The notes beneath the pieces were generated by a model. That model was not told the DNA's origin, searched no databases, and saw only the letters and a program-made list of their open reading frames with translations. Positions 39,271-46,727 of a stretch of 64,000 nt of DNA are shown piece by piece (within the stretch, counting starts at the first letter, position 1; each line of letters begins with the position of its first letter). The stretch is taken from the NCBI GenBank assembly GCA_038316385.1, contig JBBQAN010000001.1, forward strand, positions 1 through 64,000, written 5' to 3'. Source of the stretch: SZAS-103 sp038316385 (lineage in GTDB: Bacteria; Pseudomonadota; Gammaproteobacteria; Xanthomonadales; Xanthomonadaceae). A program made the translations under genes and the position numbers.

Positions 39271-40500
39271 ATGCGCTGCCACCGCTACCTCGCCACCGCC
39301 GTCCTGTTCGCACTCGCGGCGACCACAAGCGCCCACGCCGATCCCGCCGCGACTGCTCCGAAAAGCGGCCCGATCCTCGATGCTCGGCTGCGCTATGAAT
39401 CGGTGGAAGACGACGCTTTCACGAAGTCGGCCGACGCGACCACGCTGCGCCTGCGCGCCGGCTATCGCACTTCCGTGCATTCGGGATGGAGCGCGCTGGT
39501 CGCGGTCGAAAACACCAGCCACTTGTCCCGCGACCACTTCAACAGCACCGCCAACGGCCACACCACCTACCCGACGATCGCCGACCCTGACAACACCGCC
39601 CTCGACGTCGCCTGGGTGCAGTACGCGCCATCCGACCATTGGCGCACCACGCTTGGCCGGCAGGCGCTGCTCTACGACAACCAGCGCTTCTTCGGCAATG
39701 TTGGCTGGCGCCAGAACGAACAGACCTTCGACGCACTCGACACCGAATACCGCTTCGGCAATGGCGTCGCGTTGCGCTACAGCTACATCAACCGCGTGCA
39801 GCGCGTGTTCGGCGAAGACAATCCGACGCCAGCACTCGCTCGCTTCATGATGGATGCGCACCTGCTGCACGCAGCCGTGCCGGTTGGCCAGGGCACGCTC
39901 AACGGCTACGCCTACTTCATCGACAACCACACGCTGCCCTTGACCTCGCACCGCGACCTCGGCTTGCGCTACACCATCAAGCACGACGCGAACGACGCCA
40001 TCGGCTGGCTCGCCAACGCCGAGTATGCAACCCAGCACCGCTACGGCGATGGCAGCCAACTCATCGACGCGGACTACGCGTTGCTCGAAGGTGGCTTGGT
40101 CTGGCGCGGCAACACCTTCAAGGCCGGCTGGGAAAAACTCGGTGGCAATGGCCTCTATGCATTTCAGACGCCGTTCGCGACCTTGCACGCATTCGACGGA
40201 TGGGCGGACCGTTTTCTGACCACTCCGGTGAACGGCCTGCAGGATGGTTACCTGTCATGGAGCCGCCCGTTCGGCCATGTCACTGCCACCGTTGTCGGCC
40301 ACGACTTCAATTCCGACCACGGCTCGACCCACTACGGCCGCGAGTGGGATTCCGCGCGGCCGATGTCGGTGCGGATGTCAGCAAGGGATGGGTGCAAGTC
40401 GAATACACCTATTGACATCGGAAACGCGAGCGACGGACGTCGGCTTGCAGACAGCGGAGTCGATCGCAATACGATCTCGTTGCATCCCTCCGGTCCCTGA
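39271..40500 (+). CDS. Alginate-export-type outer-membrane porin with disrupted 3' end
   Basis: The signal peptide (ATAVLFALAATTSAHA) is followed by a strand-rich barrel: ILDARLRYESVEDDAF, LRLRAGYRTSV, DVAWVQYAPS and TLGRQALLYDNQRFFG, in the style of AlgE/alginate-export porins. After HYGREWD (nt ~40350) the frame runs into unrelated residues and stops at 40500. In the next frame RAADVGADVSKGWVQVEYTY ends with a stop at 40413-40415, a proper aromatic barrel terminus. A frameshift near 40350-40358, probably with loss of some 20-30 codons, has therefore removed the last strands. ATG 39271 follows GGAG. An FNR-type site lies upstream. Confidence 0.75.
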   Translation: MRCHRYLATAVLFALAATTSAHADPAATAPKSGPILDARLRYESVEDDAFTKSADATTLRLRAGYRTSVHSGWSALVAVENTSHLSRDHFNSTANGHTTYPTIADPDNTALDVAWVQYAPSDHWRTTLGRQALLYDNQRFFGNVGWRQNEQTFDALDTEYRFGNGVALRYSYINRVQRVFGEDNPTPALARFMMDAHLLHAAVPVGQGTLNGYAYFIDNHTLPLTSHRDLGLRYTIKHDANDAIGWLANAEYATQHRYGDGSQLIDADYALLEGGLVWRGNTFKAGWEKLGGNGLYAFQTPFATLHAFDGWADRFLTTPVNGLQDGYLSWSRPFGHVTATVVGHDFNSDHGSTHYGREWDSARPMSVRMSARDGCKSNTPIDIGNASDGRRLADSGVDRNTISLHPSGP

Positions 40501-40546
40501 TCACTGGACGGGAGCCGCCCTCGGAGGGGGTGCAGTGGACGGCGCC

Positions 40547-41005
40547 TCAGGGTGGAGCTTGGCGAAGCGTCACGCGAAGCGAGAAGCGCGAGGCGGCTTT
40601 GCGATCCTGCGTGGCAACCACGATCATGTAGTTCCCGGAGATCGAAAGCCTGCCCGACCATCGCTTGACTGCGCCGGCCTTCTCGACGATGTCCTGGGTC
40701 GCCATGGCAGGAGAAGGCTTGATCAGAGAAAACATGGCGTGATGGTTGTCCGAACTCATCTCCATCGTGAGTTGCTGTCCGGCCGTCGCATGCAATGTGT
40801 ACCGTTCAGACCCTTCATTCGTCCTGTCGGGCCCCGCCGTGACGGGTGGCGCGACCGAGCCCTCGATGACTGTCGTGTCGATGCCTGGCTGGAATGTGAT
40901 CGCGTTAATGGATTTTGTCCCGGCGCTCTGGGCCAACACTGTCGAAGCGCTCAACAGGACCAGCGCGAAGGGAGCGAACATGCGCACAACGTACTGTCGG
41001 TCCAT
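40547..41005 (-). CDS. Exported protein of unknown function, PPC-like fold possible
   Basis: 152 residues. ATG 41005 follows AAGGGA; a second Met at 40981 is possible. The signal peptide (FAPFALVLLSASTVLA) is followed by a strand-rich domain with GSERYTLHATAGQQLTMEM and GRLSISGNYMIVVAT, a pattern like bacterial PPC domains, which often accompany secreted or periplasmic proteins. It lies 59 bp after the SCO gene, so it is probably the fourth gene of the nirK transcript. Confidence 0.75.
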   Translation of the reverse strand: MDRQYVVRMFAPFALVLLSASTVLAQSAGTKSINAITFQPGIDTTVIEGSVAPPVTAGPDRTNEGSERYTLHATAGQQLTMEMSSDNHHAMFSLIKPSPAMATQDIVEKAGAVKRWSGRLSISGNYMIVVATQDRKAASRFSLRVTLRQAPP

Positions 41006-41064
41006 GAAATTCCCTTATTCTCTTCCGCAAGATTGCCGATCGCCGAACAACGGCGGCGGGCTGG

Positions 41065-41640
41065 TCAACGCTGCAACTGCAGGGCTCTCTTCACCGCCTT
41101 CAGAAACGCCGCATCCGGAATCGTCCCGAGCTGGTCGGTCTTCGCCAGGATGCGTCCCTGCGCATCGAGCAGGATCAGACCGCTGGTGTGGTTGAAATCG
41201 CCATTGGCAAGTTCGCGATAGCGCACGTCGAGCAATGCGGCCAGCTTGCGCACGTGATCGGCGTCGGTGCGTGCGAGCGTCCAGTGCGATGGATCGAGCT
41301 TGCGTTTGCTCGCCAATGCAGCAAGCACGGAAGCGGTATCACGTTTGGGATCAAAACTCACCAGCAGGATTTGCAGGCGCTCGCGCTCGGCCGGCGTGAG
41401 TGCGTGTTGCACACCGAGGCCACTATCGATCATCAGTGGGCAGGTGTAGGTGCACGAGGTGTAAAACATGCTGACGAGTTCGACGTGGCCGCGCCGGTCG
41501 GCCAACTGGAAGTTCCTGCCAGCTTGGTCGGTGAACGTTCCGTCCTGTTGCAACACCGAGTCTGCTGGCAAAGGCGCAGCAGCGGCGCAGACGGTGACGG
41601 TGGTGATCGACAACAGTATCGGAAGCAACAGGCGCTTCAT
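41065..41640 (-). CDS. SCO1/SenC-family copper chaperone/thiol protein
   Basis: 191 residues. An N-terminal signal or anchor (LLLPILLSITTVTVCAA) precedes a thioredoxin fold with CTYTC (the CxxxC copper/redox motif) and the conserved distal His in NGDFNHTSG. SCO proteins deliver copper to copper enzymes or reduce their cysteines. Placed after nirK, it could serve nitrite reductase copper loading rather than cytochrome oxidase. The start overlaps the stop of the preceding gene (ATGA). Confidence 0.9.
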   Translation of the reverse strand: MKRLLLPILLSITTVTVCAAAAPLPADSVLQQDGTFTDQAGRNFQLADRRGHVELVSMFYTSCTYTCPLMIDSGLGVQHALTPAERERLQILLVSFDPKRDTASVLAALASKRKLDPSHWTLARTDADHVRKLAALLDVRYRELANGDFNHTSGLILLDAQGRILAKTDQLGTIPDAAFLKAVKRALQLQR

Positions 41641-42449
41641 GGCTGATCCATTCGTGGTGGCACCTTTGATGGCGACTCTTGATCGGGCAGGCTGCGCGCG
41701 CAGCGGAAGCCGAGGCTGGATGTGCTGTTGACCGCTTCCAGCGACGACAGCATTGCTACCCGCATCAGAACGGCATAGTTCTCGCGAGCCTGCGTGGTCA
41801 AGGCGGCAGCGCCGCAAAATTTCAGGCGATTTGCTTCGGACTGGCTGCGGTCGTCGCTCGATACCAGCATCGAAGCGAAATCCTCGGTCCATTCCCATAT
41901 CAATCCGTTCAGATCCTGCGCGCCATAGATGTTCGCAGGCGACTGGCCGACGTTTGCCAGCGGTGCGGTAGAAGGCTTCGCATACCAGCCCAGGATACTT
42001 TCGCGCCAGACCGGATCGCTGCGCGCATCGCGGCGCGTGGCATCGGCTGCGGCCACGTATTCCCACTCTGCCCACGTCGGTAGCCTCGCGTGCTGCACCT
42101 CGCAATACGCCGATGCCGCGAACCAACTGACATTCGTCACCGGCTGTTCGGGCCCGGCGGCATCGCCCAGTTGCATCGGTGCCTGCCACTGCTTGAGATA
42201 GCCCGCCGCTTCGGCGTACACACCCGGCACTTGGTCGCGTCGCCATTGCGGATGCGACTGCACGAAGGCAAGGAACTCGGCGTTCGTCACCGGCGTCTTC
42301 ATCATCGCAAACGGCGCGACGGTGTTGTTGCCTTTCGTGTCTTCGTAGTTGAGGACCGACCGATAGTGACCCGCAGGTATCGGCACGAACTCGCCACCCC
42401 CGTGGGCGACGACTGGCAGCAACGCAATGAGCAAGACGACGCACTTCAT
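41637..42449 (-). CDS. nirV: Formylglycine-generating-enzyme-like (SUMF1) protein, NirV type
   Basis: 270 residues from ATG 42449; a TTG three codons upstream is possible. A short signal-like N-terminus (MKCVVLLIALLPVVAHG) is followed by the FGE-sulfatase fold: FVPIPAGHYRS, MMKTPVTNAEFLAFV, QPVTNVSWFAASAYCE, RLPTWAEWEYVAAAD, LNGLIWEWTEDFAS and SLGFRCAR. Genes of this type next to nirK are called nirV. Their role is unclear, probably in maturation. Gene overlaps show co-translation with SCO. Symbol assigned from context. Confidence 0.85.
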   Translation of the reverse strand: MKCVVLLIALLPVVAHGGGEFVPIPAGHYRSVLNYEDTKGNNTVAPFAMMKTPVTNAEFLAFVQSHPQWRRDQVPGVYAEAAGYLKQWQAPMQLGDAAGPEQPVTNVSWFAASAYCEVQHARLPTWAEWEYVAAADATRRDARSDPVWRESILGWYAKPSTAPLANVGQSPANIYGAQDLNGLIWEWTEDFASMLVSSDDRSQSEANRLKFCGAAALTTQARENYAVLMRVAMLSSLEAVNSTSSLGFRCARSLPDQESPSKVPPRMDQP

Positions 42450-42454
42450 CGGAA

Positions 42455-43909
42455 TCAATGCGCGGCGCCTGCCGGACGCGGTGTGCTGGCGCGGACCTTG
42501 GCGACCTGTTCCTTGGTGATCTTGCCGCCAGCGTTGCCCCAGGAATTGAGCACGAAGGTCAGGATGTTGGCGATTTCGTCATCGGTCATCTGGCTCATCG
42601 GCGGCATCACCGAATCGTAGTCCTTGCCGTTGACGGTGAGCTTGCCGGTGTGGCCGTTGAGTGGAATCGCGATCAGGTCTTCGGGTGAGAGCTTGCCGAG
42701 GAAGTCGGATTTCGCGAGCGGTGGAAACACGCCTTCGATGCCACCGCCTTCGTTCTGGTGACAGGCCGAACACGTGCCGTTGAACAACGCCTTGCCGGCT
42801 GCCGACTGCTCGGCAACCGTCAGGTTTCCGGCCGCCGCAGACTTGGCCGCCGTCGCGACCGGCTGCATGCTCACCGTGTTGTCGCCGAGATAGCTCGAAT
42901 CAACTTCCTTGCCCGAATAGATCGACTTGTCTTCCGCGCCAAGCACTTTCAGGATCGCCAACGCGCCCTTGTTGAAGGCGCGGAAGATCGAGTGATCGAC
43001 AAGGATGTAGCTGCCCGGAACTTGCGTGTGGAATTCCACCATCGCCGCGCCGCCGGAAGGGATCAGCGTGGTCTGCACGTTGTGCTGCTCGACGGTGCCG
43101 CCTTCCTGCCGAACAGTGTCGAAAATCTCGCCGATCACGTGGAAGCTCGACACCAGGTTCGGGCCACCGTTACCGACAAACAGACGAATGGTCTCGTCGA
43201 CTTTTGCAGTCAACGCGTGGTCGCCGGTGAGCGCGCCGTCGCTGCCGTTGAACAGCACATAGGTCGGCTTTTCATCGATCGCGGCCTGCATGTCGAACGC
43301 CTGGTGGCCCTTCTCGCGATACTTTCCAACCGTATAAAAATCGCCCTGCATTACGTAGTACTCGTGATCGACTTTCTTCATCCCTTCCGGCGGCTCCACC
43401 AGCATCAGGCCGTACATGCCGTTGGCGATATGCATGCCAACCGGCGCGGTTGCGCAGTGATAAACGAAGATGCCCTGATTAAGCGCCTTGAAGGTGAATT
43501 GCGATTGGTGTCCGGGCGCGGTGAAACTCGACGCCGCACCACCGCCAGGCCCGGTCACGCCGTGCATGTCGATGTTGTGCGGCATCTTGTTGTTCGGGCT
43601 GTTTTCCAGATGGAACTCGACGGTATCGCCCTGGCGCACGCGGATGAAACTGCCCGGCACCGTGCCGCCGAATGTCCAGAATGTGTAGGTGGTGCCATCA
43701 GCGATCGGCATTTCCTTTTCGATCACTTCCAGATGCACGATGACCTTGGCCGGTTTGTGTCGACCAGTGGGTGGCGGCACGTTCGGTGGGCTGGTGAGCA
43801 CCGCTTCGATGGGCGCACCAAGATCGGCAGGATCGTTTTTGGCAAATGTCGCCATGGGCGCGAGCGTCAAGGCCAAGATGATTGCAAACGGTAGCGAGTA
43901 ACGCTTCAT
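42455..43909 (-). CDS. nirK: Copper nitrite reductase NirK with C-terminal cytochrome c domain
   Basis: 484 residues from ATG 43909 after AGGGGAG. The signal peptide ends near MATFA. Two cupredoxin domains follow. Copper ligands are visible in MPHNIDMHG, FVYHCATAPVGMHIANGM (type 1 Cys, His, Met) and SSFHVIGEIFD. The extra domain from ~residue 385 carries the heme-c motif CSACH and a Met ligand candidate in DSVMPPMSQM. It reduces nitrite to NO in the periplasm; the fused cytochrome likely feeds electrons directly. First gene of nirK-nirV-SCO-hypothetical, with an FNR-type site 56 bp upstream. Confidence 0.96.
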   Translation of the reverse strand: MKRYSLPFAIILALTLAPMATFAKNDPADLGAPIEAVLTSPPNVPPPTGRHKPAKVIVHLEVIEKEMPIADGTTYTFWTFGGTVPGSFIRVRQGDTVEFHLENSPNNKMPHNIDMHGVTGPGGGAASSFTAPGHQSQFTFKALNQGIFVYHCATAPVGMHIANGMYGLMLVEPPEGMKKVDHEYYVMQGDFYTVGKYREKGHQAFDMQAAIDEKPTYVLFNGSDGALTGDHALTAKVDETIRLFVGNGGPNLVSSFHVIGEIFDTVRQEGGTVEQHNVQTTLIPSGGAAMVEFHTQVPGSYILVDHSIFRAFNKGALAILKVLGAEDKSIYSGKEVDSSYLGDNTVSMQPVATAAKSAAAGNLTVAEQSAAGKALFNGTCSACHQNEGGGIEGVFPPLAKSDFLGKLSPEDLIAIPLNGHTGKLTVNGKDYDSVMPPMSQMTDDEIANILTFVLNSWGNAGGKITKEQVAKVRASTPRPAGAAH

Positions 43910-43964
43910 GGTGCTCCCCTGGATGGCCTTTAATTCAATCTGCGCCTGACGCGGTGCGCGTGCA

Positions 43965-43978
43965 TTGACCCAAGTCAA
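43965..43978 (-). promoter_or_regulatory. FNR/Dnr-type palindrome upstream of nirK
   Basis: TTGAC-CCAA-GTCAA, a perfect inverted repeat with four-base spacing, starting 56 bp upstream of the nirK ATG. It fits class II activation by an FNR/Dnr-family protein. A second, imperfect TTGACTTGGTCAG lies at 43991-44003. Confidence 0.75.
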
Positions 43979-44060
43979 TTCGCAAATCAGTTGACTTGGT
44001 CAGTAGCATGGACCTATCCCCGGCGCATTAGAGGGAAATTGCTGCGTCGACCGATCCGAC

Positions 44061-44300
44061 TTATCCGCTGCAGCTGCCGCAACACACCGACGGAAGCTGG
44101 TCCACCTGCCAGGCTTCAACTGCGCGGCCCCTCCCACGCAACACATCGAGCAGGTCGCCAATGCTGATCCAACTCGATACGCGCAAGCGGCCATCGAAGG
44201 GATCGATCGCCACGGTCGCGGCCGCATCAATCTCGCGAAATGCGGCTTCGATCGCATCAGGATCGATGATCGGGCGATCCAGTCGGACATGAAATTCCAT
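44061..44300 (-). CDS. 79-residue protein with CCGSC tail, unknown function
   Basis: From ATG 44300 after GAGG. The body (VRLDRPIIDPDAIEAAFREIDAAATVAIDP to SSWISIGDLLDVLRGRGRAV) has alternating strand/helix content like a small ferredoxin-fold (HMA-like) domain, but lacks the usual N-terminal CxxC. It ends PSVCCGSCSG, a cysteine cluster that could bind metal. An FNR-type site lies 68 bp upstream, placing it in the nitrite-respiration regulon. I do not recognise the family. Confidence 0.7.
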   Translation of the reverse strand: MEFHVRLDRPIIDPDAIEAAFREIDAAATVAIDPFDGRLRVSSWISIGDLLDVLRGRGRAVEAWQVDQLPSVCCGSCSG

Positions 44301-44367
44301 CGGTGGCCTCACATGTTGGGAGTTGGATTTCACTCCGCCAGCGTGCTGCATCGGCAGAAGAGAGGCC

Positions 44368-44381
44368 CTGATCCAGGTCAA
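44368..44381 (-). promoter_or_regulatory. FNR/Dnr-type palindrome upstream of the CCGSC protein
   Basis: CTGAT-CCAG-GTCAA with four-base spacing, 68 bp before the ATG at 44300. Ten of its 14 bases match the nnrS site TTGAT-CCGA-GTCAA at conserved positions of the FNR consensus. The stretch 44301-44558 otherwise shows no convincing gene. Confidence 0.6.
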
Positions 44382-44558
44382 GCCCACAACATCGGGCATC
44401 AGGCCGACGTGTTGCGAGGCACGCCCCACTTCGACGATGTTGTTGTTGCCGCGCCAATCGGTCGCGCGTTCGACGAGGCCGCACTGGTCGAGGTGGCAGG
44501 CGCCGCGCGCGGTGTGTTCGGCTGCGCGTGTCTGCGTTTCGGAGGCGTCATCACGAGG

Positions 44559-44729
44559 TCACATTGGCCGTCGAGCGCGTACATCGCGGATCTTGCCGGC
44601 CGCCGTGCAGGCTGGCATCACCGCGGTGAAGGGAATTCCGAGCAAACGTGCAAACCAGGCTTCGGAAATCGTGGTGCTGCCTGACAGCAGCGCCTCGCGC
44701 AGCCAGATGCGCTCATCAGTGACGGTCAT
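44559..44729 (-). CDS. 56-residue small open frame coupled to SirB2, unknown
   Basis: ATG 44729 overlaps the SirB2 stop as ATGA. The frame begins MTVTDERIWLREALLSGS and continues TTISEAWFARLLGIPFTAV with believable amino-acid composition, including one Cys, then runs into Arg-rich residues and stops at 44559. It may be a genuine small protein or the 5' remnant of a longer, frameshifted gene. No family recognised. Confidence 0.4.
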   Translation of the reverse strand: MTVTDERIWLREALLSGSTTISEAWFARLLGIPFTAVMPACTAAGKIRDVRARRPM

Positions 44730-45133
44730 GTGGAACGCTCCAGTTCAAGCAATGCGCCGAGTGGATGGTGCTCGACTGCGACGGTCGCGATGAATGCGTA
44801 CACCGTCAGCGCCGCGAGCAAGCAGACCAATCGTATGCGCGGTGTGCGCCCGCGCTTGAGCGCGAACGTGCCGAGCGCAATGTAAACGACGAGCAGGCAG
44901 ACCTTCACCGTCAGCCACGATTGAACGAACGGGTATTGATGCAGGATCATTACCAGCATCACCGCCGCCGCGAGCAATGCAGTATCGACGGTGTAACTCA
45001 GGTAACGCAGCGGCGGCATCATCGCCCAGCGCGCGCCTGCCAGCACTGCGATCCCGCGCAGCAGGAACAGCACGCCGCTCGCGATCACTGCGGCGATATG
45101 CACCCATTTGATCTGAAGGTAGTACTCGGCCAT
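44726..45133 (-). CDS. SirB2-like membrane protein
   Basis: 135 residues, four hydrophobic helices. It matches the SirB2 pattern: YYLQIKWVHIAAVIASGVLFLLRG, RYLSYTVDTALLAAAVMLVMIL, WLTVKVCLLVVYIALGTFALKRG and LLAALTVYAFIATVAV. The molecular role of SirB2 proteins is unknown; they often occur near NnrS or respiratory genes. The gene starts two bases after the end of the nnrS reading frame, so it is in the nnrS transcript. Confidence 0.85.
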   Translation of the reverse strand: MAEYYLQIKWVHIAAVIASGVLFLLRGIAVLAGARWAMMPPLRYLSYTVDTALLAAAVMLVMILHQYPFVQSWLTVKVCLLVVYIALGTFALKRGRTPRIRLVCLLAALTVYAFIATVAVEHHPLGALLELERST

Positions 45134-45135
45134 CG

Positions 45136-46371
45136 CTAGCCCGGCTTGCCATCGCGACGCGGGCTGAGATAGATCCACGCCGAGCGCAGCACCCAAGGCA
45201 TGAACGCCAGCAGCCAACCGACCGCTGCGACCGCGTCCCACGCGATCGCATCGGGCATTACTTCGGCGACCACCCGCAGGATCACCACGACTTGCAGCAA
45301 GATGAAGGTGCAACCGGGGACGAAGCCGAGTTCCATCGGTCGCCCGGCATGGCCCTAGGTCACTCGCGTCACCATCGCGACCAGCAGGCTGCCGAAGTAA
45401 CCGATGAACAAGGCATGCGCCGGCGCTCGGCCGAGCGCGTACACGTCGGTCGTCGCGAACCACAAACTCTGTCCGGAATACAGCAGCATCGCGATCGGCA
45501 ACCACGCGAATGCAACGAACAACACCCGCAGGATCGCCGGAGCCGGGCCGCGAACCCGCCCCTTCCACAGCAGCATGATGGCCAACGCCGCCAGCGGCAG
45601 ATCGGCGATCCACAGCCAGGCGTACTCATGCAACAGTTCCGTTGCGAGATGCGCGAGCACCAGCACCCAGAACACGCCGAGCACCCACAGTGGCTTCCAC
45701 ACCTTGTAGCCCTTCACTACCACCGAGGCAAAGAACGGAATCATCCGATGGCAAACGGTGAAGAAGATCGGCAGCAACAGACCGAAGCTACCGAACTTGA
45801 TGGCGACGAACATCAGCAGTGGATCGGGATGATGCAGGTACACCGCGAACGCGATCAGCCCGGTCAACCCCATCAGCAAGGCGAACGCGCAACTCACCGC
45901 ATGCCAGGTGCGGCCAGATTCACGCCACAACAATCCCACCAGCAGGAACAAACCATACGACCAGCCGAGGATCGTCAGCACGATGCCGATGTGCAACGCA
46001 TGGTCGTGGCCCAACAGGCCGACTAAAGTCAGCAACTGGCCGCCGAACAAGCCCAGCCCAACCGGCACGTAATGGCGTTTGGTCAACGATGGCAAACCCA
46101 TCCAGCGCGGAAAGACCGTCAACAGGAAGCCGAACATGAAAGGTGGCAGCACCTGATACTGCATCACGATCGCATGCATCCAGCCCGCGTAAACCACCGG
46201 CTGCGGCATCGCGAACAGATTCCAGCGCATGTTCACCAACCACAGCGCCCACCACGCCATCGCCAGCAGGATGTTGGTCGCGCCGATGCAGAACAATAGC
46301 CGGTGCGGCGCGGCGGCCAGCAAGCGCAAGGCCGGTAGCGACCATGCGCTATCAGGTGTTGATGCGGACAT
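45136..46371 (-). pseudogene. nnrS: NnrS-family membrane protein gene interrupted by an in-frame amber codon
   Basis: From ATG 46371 a polytopic membrane protein reads HRLLFCIGATNILLAMAWWAL, QYQVLPPFMFGFLLTVFPRW, HIGIVLTILGW, CHRMIPFFASVVV and AHALFIGYFGSLLVAMVTRVT. It stops at TAG (complement of 45355-45357). The same frame continues GHAGRPMELGFV...WVLRSAWIYLSPRRDGKPG to a stop at 45136, restoring the expected TRVT-L-GHAGRP motif and the final helices. One base change (for example TTG to TAG) explains the break. NnrS proteins are heme/copper membrane proteins that relieve NO stress. An FNR-type site lies 84 bp upstream. Confidence 0.85.
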
Positions 46372-46454
46372 GGATGGTTCTCGCAGCAAGTCTGGCGGAT
46401 GCAAACGCGTTACCGCCTGATAGCGTATTAGGACATGCCGGGCGTTGTATGCAC

Positions 46455-46468
46455 TTGATCCGAGTCAA
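46455..46468 (-). promoter_or_regulatory. FNR/Dnr-type palindrome upstream of nnrS
   Basis: TTGAT-CCGA-GTCAA, the classical FNR/Dnr form, starting 84 bp before the nnrS ATG. The 356-bp gap 46372-46727 separates nnrS from the divergent oxidase gene; apart from this site and an AAGGA before 46728 I see no other element in it. Confidence 0.7.
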
Positions 46469-46727
46469 CCGCGCAGCAAATTTGGCACGGGCCAGCAGTG
46501 CATTCCAACGACTCGGCCGGCTCGCAAAATTTTCACGGAATCAGCAAAACTATTGGGGTTGGCGCGCGCTTGCACGAATTCCTGATGACCGACGTTACTC
46601 TATGGCCATCGTGACCGTGCATCTTGTCGATCGAGGAGTTGGGAAGCAGGCTCTGACTTTACTGATCGAGATTCAAATTTTTAAGCAGCGCGGCTTGACG
46701 GCAATCAGATAAGGAAAGCAACAAGCC

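Noticed and set aside
43991..44003. A second FNR-like site, TTGACTTGGTCAG, upstream of nirK
   Set aside because: The half-site spacing is three instead of four bases for the symmetric reading; possible but too weak to list as an operator.
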